From Clostridium algoriphilum (GTDB lineage: Bacteria > Bacillota > Clostridia > Clostridiales > Clostridiaceae), in contig NZ_JAIZZK010000003.1 in the NCBI RefSeq assembly GCF_020443705.1, positions 124,001 to 188,000 on the forward strand: 64,000 bases of DNA, given 5' to 3'. Below are positions 26,649 through 34,393 of the stretch, one piece after another (position 1 is the stretch's first letter; each line of letters starts with the position of its first letter). The notes beneath the pieces were generated by a model. It saw nothing but the letters and a program-made list of their open reading frames with translations, ran no database searches and was not told the DNA's origin. The position numbers and the translations under genes are program-made.

Positions 26649-27758
26649 TTGAGTAAAAACAAAGAAGATGATTCTTCTCTCTATTTCATTCCTAAAAAAC
26701 ACGATTGTGACAAAAAACATGATTGTGATGACAAGCACGATTGTTGCGCTCCTTGCGATTGTTGTGTAATATGTAAAACTAAAACTGGACGAACTGGTGC
26801 TACTGGCGCTACTGGTAGAACCGGAGCAACCGGCGCTACTGGTAGAACCGGAGCAACCGGCGCTACTGGTAGAACCGGAGCAACCGGCGCTACTGGTGCA
26901 ACTGGCGCAACCGGAGCAACTGGTGCTACTGGTAGAACTGGAGCTACTGGTGCAACCGGAGCTACTGGCGCTACTGGTGCAACCGGAGCAACTGGCGCAA
27001 CCGGTGCTACTGGTGCAACCGGAGCTACTGGTGCAACTGGTGCAACTGGTGCTACTGGTGCAACCGGAGCTACTGGTGCAACTGGTGCTACTGGTGCAAC
27101 CGGAGCTACTGGTGCAACTGGTGCAACTGGTGCTACTGGTGCAACCGGAGCTACTGGTGCAACCGGTGCTACTGGTGCAACCGGAGCTACTGGTGCAACC
27201 GGTGCTACTGGTGCAACCGGAGCTACTGGTGCAACCGGAGCAACTGGTGCAACCGGCGCAACTGGCGCAACTGGCGCAACTGGTGCTACTGGTGCTACTG
27301 GTGCTACTGGTAGAACTGGTACAACCGGAGCAACTGGTCCAAATTTTAATTCGTATGCAAATGGAGTTATAACAACAAATAAAATATCAATTCCTGTAGG
27401 AGGCACTATTATTTATGATACTGTAAATATTGTAGGACCTGATTTGAGTTATAATCCAGCAACAGGTTTCTTTACAGTTAATACAACAGGTGTTTATGTA
27501 ATCGACTGGAAAATGTCTGTTACTCCAGTTCCTTTAACCACTGCTATACAAATCGATTTACAAAAATTGCCTTCAACCTTTATTGCTGGTATATCTATTA
27601 CAGTAACAAATCCAACAGTAACTGGCTCTAATGTAATTTATGCCGCAACCGCAGGAGACACTTTGAGATTTGTTAACAACTCAAATGGACCTATTAGTAT
27701 AGTAATTGCAGGTTTAGGTGGACCTATTGGAACTGTATCTATTTTCAGAATTAGTTAG
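26649..27758 (+). CDS. BclA-like collagen protein of the spore surface
   Basis: TTG 26649 is preferred, eight bases after AAGGAAGG; GTG 26640 overlaps it. The 369-residue product has three parts. The N-terminal part has three HDC units and a [10 protein letters not shown] cysteine cluster, suited to metal binding or disulfide cross-linking. The collagen part is 61 uninterrupted G-X-T triplets, where X is Ala, Arg or Thr. The C-terminal domain of about 135 residues (from [11 protein letters not shown] to SIFRIS) looks like the jelly-roll trimerisation domain of BclA. Such proteins form glycosylated filaments of the exosporium, with sugars on triplet threonines. No signal peptide is present, as expected for a mother-cell product. 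Confidence 0.88.
   Translation: MSKNKEDDSSLYFIPKKHDCDKKHDCDDKHDCCAPCDCCVICKTKTGRTGATGATGRTGATGATGRTGATGATGRTGATGATGATGATGATGATGRTGATGATGATGATGATGATGATGATGATGATGATGATGATGATGATGATGATGATGATGATGATGATGATGATGATGATGATGATGATGATGATGATGATGATGATGATGATGATGATGATGATGRTGTTGATGPNFNSYANGVITTNKISIPVGGTIIYDTVNIVGPDLSYNPATGFFTVNTTGVYVIDWKMSVTPVPLTTAIQIDLQKLPSTFIAGISITVTNPTVTGSNVIYAATAGDTLRFVNNSNGPISIVIAGLGGPIGTVSIFRIS
26787..27335 (+). repeat. Collagen-coding triplet repeat
   Basis: 549 bases encode 61 GXT triplets in 9- and 18-base units with shifting third positions (GGT/GGC/GGA, GCT/GCA/GCG). The nearly exact internal repetition makes length change by slippage or recombination likely. Confidence 0.9.
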
Positions 27759-27817
27759 TAGGATTAAGTTAATTTTAAGAAGTAACAGATTATAAAATAA
27801 TTTCATTACCTTACCTT

Positions 27818-27847
27818 AAAAGGCTGCCTATCGTAGGCAGCCTTTTT
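27818..27847 (+). terminator. Terminator of the collagen-like gene
   Basis: AAAAGGCTGCCTA pairs with TAGGCAGCCTTTT around a three-base loop and ends in five T. Confidence 0.92.
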
Positions 27848-27902
27848 ACTTAATAATAAACAATACTTATATGAAAATATAAGTATTGTGAACTTTGTGT
27901 TA

Positions 27903-27957
27903 TCACATAAAGTTCACATATTAATTTGATACTGATGCTACAATTTGACCTTATAAT
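27903..27957 (+). promoter_or_regulatory. Response-regulator box and promoter for the GtrB-like gene
   Basis: TCACATAAAGT and TCACATATTAA repeat with 11-bp spacing; TATAAT (27952-27957) is 49 bases downstream of the first T, exactly as at 22259. A perfect 12-bp hairpin with a GAAA loop (27861-27888) lies just upstream. Confidence 0.65.
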
Positions 27958-28000
27958 TTAAATTATAGAGAAACATTAAAAAGTGAAGGGAATGATAAAT

Positions 28001-29029
28001 ATGAGTAATGAAATTGTTTATTCCGTGGTAGTGCCTTTATATAATGAAGAACTCGTTATAAATGAAAGTTACAAAAGATTAAAATCCGTTATGGATAGCT
28101 CAATGGAAACATATGAAATATTATTTGTTAATGACGGAAGTCATGACTCAACTAGGGATGAAGTAGAAAATATATGTAGAAAAGATAAGAATATAAAGCT
28201 CTTAAATTTCTCAAGAAACTTTGGACATCAAGCTGCAATAACTGCAGGGATGAATGAGGCTTTAGGTGATGCAGTTATAGTAATAGATGCGGATCTTCAA
28301 GATCCACCTGAAGCTATTTTAGACATGATTAAGAAATGGAAAGAGGGTTATGAAGTTGTATATGGCAAAAGAACTAAGAGAGAGGGAGAAACATTTTTCA
28401 AGAAATTCTCAGCTAGTGCGTTTTATAGAATACTTAGAAGTTTAACAAGTATTGATATCCCAGTTGACACTGGAGATTTTAGACTAATAGACAGAAAAGT
28501 ATGCGATGCTCTTAATTCATTGCCAGAAAAGAATAGATTTATAAGAGGTTTAGTTAGTTGGGTTGGCTATAAACAAACCTTTGTAGAGTTTACACGCCAA
28601 GAAAGATTTGCTGGTGAAACAAAATATTCTCTTAAAAAAATGTTAACTTTGGCCTTTGACGGTTTGACATCCTTTTCTTACAAACCATTAATATTAGCTG
28701 GATACTTCGGAGGATTTGCTGGTTTTATAGGTACTTGTTTGTTGCTTTACAGTATTATAACTTCAACGGTTAATCAAAGTAACATATTAAGTTTAGGGTT
28801 TATTCTTTCAATTACCTTAATGATGTTTGGCATAATGTTTTGTTTTCTCGCTATTATGGGTCAGTATATCGGAAGAATTTCTGATGAGAGTAAAAACAGA
28901 CCTTTATATATAGTTGCTAGTAAAGTAAGTTATAATGAACTTAAAAATAGTGTTACTTTTAAAGGAAACAGATCTTCTGAAATATATGATATAGTTATTA
29001 ATACAAAAGGTGAGGTAGCAAACAATTAG
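28001..29029 (+). CDS. GtrB/ArnC-type polyprenyl-phosphate glycosyltransferase
   Basis: The start is placed at ATG 28001; in-frame GTG 27983 and ATG 27992 are alternatives around the AAGGG ribosome binding site. The 342-residue protein has a GT2 domain with VVVPLYNEE, FVNDGSHD and DADLQDPPE (the DxD metal site), RQERFAGETKYSL, and two membrane helices (about residues 230-255 and 265-290). This is the DPM1/GtrB/CsbB layout: sugar is passed from a nucleotide donor to undecaprenyl phosphate on the inner face. With the ArnT-like enzyme at 22594 it would complete a donor-plus-transferase pair under the same response regulator. Confidence 0.92.
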   Translation: MSNEIVYSVVVPLYNEELVINESYKRLKSVMDSSMETYEILFVNDGSHDSTRDEVENICRKDKNIKLLNFSRNFGHQAAITAGMNEALGDAVIVIDADLQDPPEAILDMIKKWKEGYEVVYGKRTKREGETFFKKFSASAFYRILRSLTSIDIPVDTGDFRLIDRKVCDALNSLPEKNRFIRGLVSWVGYKQTFVEFTRQERFAGETKYSLKKMLTLAFDGLTSFSYKPLILAGYFGGFAGFIGTCLLLYSIITSTVNQSNILSLGFILSITLMMFGIMFCFLAIMGQYIGRISDESKNRPLYIVASKVSYNELKNSVTFKGNRSSEIYDIVINTKGEVANN

Positions 29030-29049
29030 CTAGGCTTTTGTATATATAT

Positions 29050-29111
29050 AATCCTCCTATAAATGATATGGTAAAACACCAAAATATCATGTATAGGCGG
29101 ATTTGTTTTTT
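29050..29111 (+). terminator. Terminator of the GtrB-like gene
   Basis: 20-base arms (29050-29069 and 29084-29103, two mismatches) followed by a run of six T. Confidence 0.9.
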
Positions 29112-29129
29112 AATAATTAGTTTTTATAA

Positions 29130-30419
29130 CTAATTAAATGATTCTATCCTTATTATGCTTTCTACTTTGTTAACACTTTCAAGTTCTACTATTTTCTTAA
29201 GTGAATTATTTATGTTCTTTTCTGAACTTTTATGTGTAATAAATGCTAATGTTGAATGAGTCTTATGTGCTACATCTTGAGTAATGGATACAATACTAAC
29301 ATTATTTTTACCAAATATTTCAGCTGTATCTCCTAAAACTCCTGCTTTATCTTTAAAATCGAGTCTTATATAAAATTCCGATTCGTTATCGTTAGATTTT
29401 TTCACTTCTTTAAAATCGACTTTAGCATTTGCGGCCTTTACCTCAGTTGGTGCTACATTATTTCTTAATATCGATATTATATCACCTACAACAGCGGAAC
29501 CAGTTGGCAACGCACCTGCTCCTTTACCATATAACATTAGTTCTCCAACTGCATTACCTTTTATTAAGATAGCATTAAATGCATCATTTACGTTTGCCAT
29601 TGGGTGACTCGACGGTATAAAGGTTGGATGTACTCTTAGTTCTAGTTTATTATTTTCTTCCTTTGCTATTGCAAGAAGTTTTATTGTATAACCAAACTGT
29701 TTTGCATATTGTATATCAATATCACTAATATTTCTTATTCCTTCCCTATAAATACAATCATGATCTACCTCTGTTCCGTAAGCTAGAGAAGCCATTATTG
29801 CAAGCTTATAAACAGCATCATAACCATCTATATCTGAGGTTGGATCTGCTTCAGCATAACCTTTTTCTTGAGCCTCTTTTAATGCCTCATTAAAACCACT
29901 ACCATCTATTGTCATTTTACTTAACACATAATTAGTTGTTCCATTTATAATTCCGGTTATTTGCTGTATTCTATTTGCTGTAAGGCTCTCATTTATTTCA
30001 CGTATTATTGGAATTCCACCAGCCACACTTGCCTCATAATAAAATAATGCATTTTCCTCTTTCGCTATTCTAAATAACTCTTTGCCCCAGTTTGCAATCA
30101 CTAATTTGTTAGCAGTTACAATATGTTTTTTAGCTTTCATTGCCCTTATCATATATTCCTTAGCCTCGCCTCGTCCACCAATAAGTTCAACTACTATTTT
30201 TATACTTTCATCATTTATAATATCATCAATATTATCTGTTAGCACTTCCCTGGGCAATGCAATATCTCTTTCTTTATTTATGTCTTTTACGAGTATCTTA
30301 GCTACCTCTATATCATAATTCGAACGTTTCATTATTTCTTTTTTATTTTCCAGGAGTATTTTCCATACGCCTGTTCCAACATTTCCAAAACCTAAAATTG
30401 CTATTTTCACCTTTTCCAT
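29130..30419 (-). CDS. hom: Homoserine dehydrogenase (copy 1)
   Basis: The 429-residue enzyme has the NAD(P)-binding ILGFGNVGTGVWKIL start, the central NAD-dehydrogenase motif EASVAGGIPIIRE, the catalytic region EKGYAEADPTSDIDG and GKGAGALPTGSAV, and a C-terminal ACT domain (about residues 350-429). It reduces aspartate semialdehyde to homoserine, the branch point to threonine and methionine; the ACT domain implies feedback control. It is the last gene of the SAM-riboswitch operon, 147 bases after thrC, a gap that could also hold its own promoter. A second copy of equal length lies at 41006. Confidence 0.96.
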   Translation of the reverse strand: MEKVKIAILGFGNVGTGVWKILLENKKEIMKRSNYDIEVAKILVKDINKERDIALPREVLTDNIDDIINDESIKIVVELIGGRGEAKEYMIRAMKAKKHIVTANKLVIANWGKELFRIAKEENALFYYEASVAGGIPIIREINESLTANRIQQITGIINGTTNYVLSKMTIDGSGFNEALKEAQEKGYAEADPTSDIDGYDAVYKLAIMASLAYGTEVDHDCIYREGIRNISDIDIQYAKQFGYTIKLLAIAKEENNKLELRVHPTFIPSSHPMANVNDAFNAILIKGNAVGELMLYGKGAGALPTGSAVVGDIISILRNNVAPTEVKAANAKVDFKEVKKSNDNESEFYIRLDFKDKAGVLGDTAEIFGKNNVSIVSITQDVAHKTHSTLAFITHKSSEKNINNSLKKIVELESVNKVESIIRIESFN

Positions 30420-30566
30420 GCTAATTTCTCCTTTCCTAAATCTTTATATAAAAACACCATTCATAGTGCTTTTTAGATTCGTTTTAAAATTTAATAGACT
30501 CCATTATATACTAGATTGATTCTATTATATAATAGAGTAATCCTAAATATATGTTAAGTATCCTAT

Positions 30567-32057
30567 TTATATGTTAAGAATTTTTTCAATTTGTATTTGC
30601 ATTTCATTCTTTTTGCATACTGTTTTATGAAGAACAGGTCTTGTTTCTAGATCTTTTATACCTGCTGGAATATCGACCTTTGTTATTTTACTAAGTTCTT
30701 TTATTAGTTCGAAATCATTTAACCCAGCATATTTCTTGTCTATTGATTTCATAACATCTGGTGTAAATTTATATGGACTCGCAGTGGACACAATAACTGT
30801 CTTTGTAGTATCCTTTGTTTCTTCTAAGTATTTTTGATATACAGCATATGATACTGCAGTGTGAGTATCAATTACGTAATTAGTGGTTTTATAAACATTA
30901 GTTATTGCCTTTGCAGTATCCTCTTCAGTTGCATAACCTCCAAAAAAGTCCTTTAGTTCCTTTTTCATGTTATCGTCAATCTCATATTTCCCATCTTTTT
31001 TTAGCTTATCCATAAGTCCTTTTATTTTATTTGAATCTTCACCGCTTATAGCATATAGGAGTCTTTCAAGGTTACTTGAAATTAATATATCCATAGAAGG
31101 TGACATAGTAATTACAAAATCTCTAACTCTATCATATACGCCTGTCTTTATGAAATCATATAACACCTTATTTTGATTAGATGCACATATTAGTTTTTTA
31201 ATTGGTAATCCCATTTTCTTTGCATAATATCCTGCTAATATGTCGCCAAAATTACCAGTAGGAACACAGAAGTTTATTTCATCTCCTATTTTAATATCTC
31301 CCATCTTACAAAGCTGAGCATATGCATAAAAATAATATACAACCTGAGGTATTAGTCTTCCTATATTTATTGAATTAGCTGAGGAAAACATTTTATTGTT
31401 TTTATCTAGTGACTTAAGAAGACTCTCATCAGTAAGCATCTGCTTAACTCCATTCTGTGCATCATCAAAGTTTCCTTCAATTCCAATTACATAAGTATTA
31501 TCCCCAGCTTGCGTTAACATCTGTCTTTTTTGAATCTCGCTAACACCCTCCTGTGGAAAAAAGACTATTATTTTTGTGCCTTCGACGTTTGCAAAACCTT
31601 CTAGTGCCGCTTTGCCTGTATCACCAGATGTTGCAGTCAGAATAACCATTTCTTTATCTATGTTTAATTTTTTTACTGCATTTTTTAAAAGATAAGGTAA
31701 TATTGATAAAGCCATATCTTTAAATGCTAAAGTTGGTCCATGATATAATTCTAAAAAATATGCATCGCCATGTTTTACAAGTGGTGCAATAACTTTCGAA
31801 TCAAACTTCTCGTCATATGCTTTATCTATAGATTCTAATAAATCTTTATCATCATAATCAGTTAGGAATTCTTTCATTATAGTAAACGCTAATTCTTTAT
31901 AATTCATATGTCCTAATTCTTCGAGCCCTATAGTTAATTTTGGTATTGATGTAGGTACAAAAAGTCCTCCATCCTCACTTAATCCTCTTGCAATAGCTTC
32001 CGCAGATTTTACCTGTCGTTCATTTCCCCTTGTACTCTTATAATATATTTGTTTCAT
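30567..32057 (-). CDS. thrC: Threonine synthase
   Basis: ATG 32057 is the start, behind AGGAGGAA. The 496-residue protein is a PLP-dependent enzyme of the longer (yeast/E. coli type) threonine synthase group. It shows YKSTRGN at the start, GPTLAFKDMA with the PLP lysine, TATSGDTGKAA, and VPTGNFGDILAGYYA. It converts O-phosphohomoserine to threonine. It lies 41 bases after the ApgM-like gene in an operon headed by a SAM riboswitch. Because SAM normally controls methionine genes, an activity towards homocysteine from the same substrate should be kept in mind, although nothing in the motifs demands it. Confidence 0.95.
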   Translation of the reverse strand: MKQIYYKSTRGNERQVKSAEAIARGLSEDGGLFVPTSIPKLTIGLEELGHMNYKELAFTIMKEFLTDYDDKDLLESIDKAYDEKFDSKVIAPLVKHGDAYFLELYHGPTLAFKDMALSILPYLLKNAVKKLNIDKEMVILTATSGDTGKAALEGFANVEGTKIIVFFPQEGVSEIQKRQMLTQAGDNTYVIGIEGNFDDAQNGVKQMLTDESLLKSLDKNNKMFSSANSINIGRLIPQVVYYFYAYAQLCKMGDIKIGDEINFCVPTGNFGDILAGYYAKKMGLPIKKLICASNQNKVLYDFIKTGVYDRVRDFVITMSPSMDILISSNLERLLYAISGEDSNKIKGLMDKLKKDGKYEIDDNMKKELKDFFGGYATEEDTAKAITNVYKTTNYVIDTHTAVSYAVYQKYLEETKDTTKTVIVSTASPYKFTPDVMKSIDKKYAGLNDFELIKELSKITKVDIPAGIKDLETRPVLHKTVCKKNEMQIQIEKILNI

Positions 32058-32098
32058 AATATTATTCCTCCTATCTATCACATTTTATATATTTCCTT

Positions 32099-33316
32099 TT
32101 ATTTATCGCCTTTTATAAAATAATCCATTAGCTTATATCCCTCTGGGAAATATAGTCCTGCCTCTTTAGCTGTAATTTCATTATAAGCACCTTTTAAGTT
32201 GTCCTTTTCACTATTACTTTGATAAATTAAAAATGGAACTGGCTCACTTGTATGCGTTCTAAGAGATAGTGGTGTAGGATGATCTGGAAGTATTATCATT
32301 CTATAATCTTCACCTATTCTTTCCATTTCGTCTTTAATAACCTTAATTATTTGGTCGTCTATAAGTTCTATAGCCTTATATTTGTTTTCTACCTCATATC
32401 TATGACCACATTCATCCGGTGCTTCAACATGAATATATACAAAATCGTTACCCTTTGCCATTTCATCAAGGGCTGCTTTTGCTTTACCTTTAAAATTTGT
32501 ATGAATATTTCCAGTAGCACCTTCTACCTCAATAACATCCATCCCTGCACACATCCCTATCCCTTTTATTAAATCAACTGCAGAAATTACTGATCCTTTT
32601 AAGTTGTATTTTTCATAAAAGCTAGATAGAAGTGGCTTTTTTCCTTCACCCCAAACCCAAATTGAATTGGCTGGTTTAAGTCCCCTTGCTACTCTCTTTT
32701 TATTTATATCATGCTCAGATAAAAATTTATAACTTTTCTTTGTCATTTCCTCAATTATTTCACTACCCGGGCCTTTAGGCATATAATCCTTTACCTTTTG
32801 TCCTAGAATATCATGAGGTGGTGTAAGCGTCCACTCGTAGGGACCCTTATCCCATATCATAAGATGCCTATAGCTAATGCCAGCATAAAATTTAATAGCC
32901 TCAGTGCCTAAATATTCACTTAATGCTTTTATTAATACCCCTGCCTCCTCAGTTGTAATCTCATCGGAGCTATGATCTATCATAGTCTTTTCTTCATATG
33001 GCTCATCATCCGATACTGTTACCAAATTACATCTAAAGGTAATATCTGTATCTAGCATTGGAACCCCCATGCTAGCTGCTTCAAAGGGTGAACGTCCACT
33101 ATAATAAACAAATGGATCATAACCAAAAACAGCCATATTTGCCGTATCACTTCCTGCAGGCATACCCTTAGGCACAGTTTTAACTAGGCCTTGAGTGCCA
33201 TGCTTTGCCATGTAATCCATAGCAGGAGTCTTCGCATACTCAAGCGGTGTTTTATCATCCAGCTCAGCTATTGGATAATCTGCCATCCCGTCTCCTAGTA
33301 CTACAATGTATTTCAT
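32099..33316 (-). CDS. ApgM-like phosphoglycerate mutase homologue, putative homoserine kinase
   Basis: The 405-residue protein belongs to the alkaline-phosphatase superfamily branch of cofactor-independent phosphoglycerate mutases (ApgM). It shows VVLGDGMADYPI, PAGSDTANMAVFGYDP with the nucleophile serine, HVEAPDECGHR and LPDHPTPLSLRTH as metal ligands. A subgroup found in threonine operons that lack thrB is annotated as a proposed homoserine kinase (TIGR02535). Here it precedes thrC and hom, and no GHMP-type thrB is in the window. I therefore favour homoserine phosphorylation over glycolysis; this rests on context. It is the first gene after the riboswitch. Confidence 0.85.
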   Translation of the reverse strand: MKYIVVLGDGMADYPIAELDDKTPLEYAKTPAMDYMAKHGTQGLVKTVPKGMPAGSDTANMAVFGYDPFVYYSGRSPFEAASMGVPMLDTDITFRCNLVTVSDDEPYEEKTMIDHSSDEITTEEAGVLIKALSEYLGTEAIKFYAGISYRHLMIWDKGPYEWTLTPPHDILGQKVKDYMPKGPGSEIIEEMTKKSYKFLSEHDINKKRVARGLKPANSIWVWGEGKKPLLSSFYEKYNLKGSVISAVDLIKGIGMCAGMDVIEVEGATGNIHTNFKGKAKAALDEMAKGNDFVYIHVEAPDECGHRYEVENKYKAIELIDDQIIKVIKDEMERIGEDYRMIILPDHPTPLSLRTHTSEPVPFLIYQSNSEKDNLKGAYNEITAKEAGLYFPEGYKLMDYFIKGDK

Positions 33317-33406
33317 ATTAACACTCCTTCTTAAAATTTTATTTATTATTGCTTAATAAGTATTTTAGCTTTTTTATTAATAAATTACTACTATTTATAT
33401 GTATAT

Positions 33407-33578
33407 AAAAAAACTGCTTTCAGGTAAGAAAGCAGTTTTCCATATTGCAATATGTAAAAAACTGATTTTCTTATTACTCAGAACCATGTTCTGCAGGAAT
33501 TGACACCTTTATATTCAAATATGAATACCGGTTGTCGGGTTTCATAGGGCCAGTCCCTCCACCTCTCTAAATAAGAAA
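33407..33578 (-). ncRNA. SAM-I (S-box) riboswitch with terminator
   Basis: On the minus strand the conserved core is present: AGAGAGGTGGAGGGACTGGC, then CCTATGAAACC and GACAACC. Helix P1 is closed by TTTCTTATT (5', 33570-33578) and AATAAGAAA (33467-33475). Downstream, AAAACTGCTTTC and GAAAGCAGTTTT form a terminator with a seven-T run (33407-33439). The P1 3' strand and what follows (AAGAAAATCAGTTTT) can pair instead with AAAACTGCTTTCTT, which is the antiterminator. High SAM should thus stop transcription of the ApgM-like gene, thrC and hom. Confidence 0.96.
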
Positions 33579-33727
33579 TATATTAAATTTTATTTGTTTT
33601 AAATTGTAACTCATGTAGGATTAAATGTCAATGCAAACATAAATGTATTAAATGTAATTAATAAATATAATATTTGCAATTATTATATTTATACCTTATT
33701 CTAGTATAAAACTAAGTGGAGGCTACT

Positions 33728-34393
33728 ATGGAAATTGATAAAAAAGAAGTATTAAGATATTTGGGTTATAAAAATCAAAATATCGATAAAAATATGACCG
33801 ATTTAATTGATGTTTGCACGCGAGAGATAATTGATATAAGCAAAGCTAGTTCTGTATATGAAATTTTCGATATTGAAAGAAAAAACAATCAACTTTTCTT
33901 ACTAGGTAGCACTTTAGTTTTAAAAGATAAAGATATAAAAGATCTCCTACTAACCTGTGAAAAGTGTGTAGTTATGGCTGCAACATTAGGTGCTGCTGTC
34001 GATAGCAAACTAACTTACTATTCAAGGTTTGACATAACGAAAGGTGTAATCATGGATGCCTGTGCAAGCACAGCAATAGAGTATGTATGTGATGAACTTC
34101 AAGATGTAATTATGAATAACGCATTAAAGGATAATCTACATATTACAACTAGATATAGCCCAGGTTATGGAGACTTCGCTATTGATAATGGTACTGAAAT
34201 ATTAAATGTATTAGATGCTTATAAAAAAATAGGATTATCTATTACTGAAAATAGTATTATGCTTCCAAGAAAATCGGTAACCGCACTTATAGGGCTTAGT
34301 AAAATTGCAAGTTCAAAAAAACATACCGGATGCGCAAGTTGTAAAAATGTAGGTTGCGAATTCAGAAAGGATGGGGGACATTGTGCAAAATAA
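33728..34393 (+). CDS. Methionine synthase activation-domain protein (split MetH)
   Basis: ATG 33728 lies five bases after GTGGAGG and is preferred over GTG 33716. The 221-residue protein corresponds to the C-terminal AdoMet-binding reactivation domain of MetH. It shows the conserved RYSPGYGDFAID motif and MAATLGAAVDS, and ends in a cysteine-rich tail (TGCASCKNVGCEF). It would reductively re-methylate the inactivated cobalamin of the MetH core, with SAM as methyl donor and a reduced partner as electron source; the cysteine tail could assist in this. Its 3' end overlaps the core metH gene, which secures coupled synthesis. Confidence 0.93.
   Translation: MEIDKKEVLRYLGYKNQNIDKNMTDLIDVCTREIIDISKASSVYEIFDIERKNNQLFLLGSTLVLKDKDIKDLLLTCEKCVVMAATLGAAVDSKLTYYSRFDITKGVIMDACASTAIEYVCDELQDVIMNNALKDNLHITTRYSPGYGDFAIDNGTEILNVLDAYKKIGLSITENSIMLPRKSVTALIGLSKIASSKKHTGCASCKNVGCEFRKDGGHCAK

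Noticed and set aside
26797-27372. A plus-strand frame of repeated Leu-Val-Gln-Pro-Glu
   Set aside because: It is the shifted frame of the collagen repeat and overlaps the real gene completely.
26681-27406. A 241-codon reverse-strand frame made of Pro-Val-Ala-Pro units
   Set aside because: It is the antisense reading of the GXT collagen repeat, has no ribosome binding site, and its composition follows from the sense repeat.
32099-33316. Ordinary glycolytic phosphoglycerate mutase
   Set aside because: Not excluded by sequence, but its place as first gene before thrC and hom under a SAM riboswitch makes a glycolytic role less likely.
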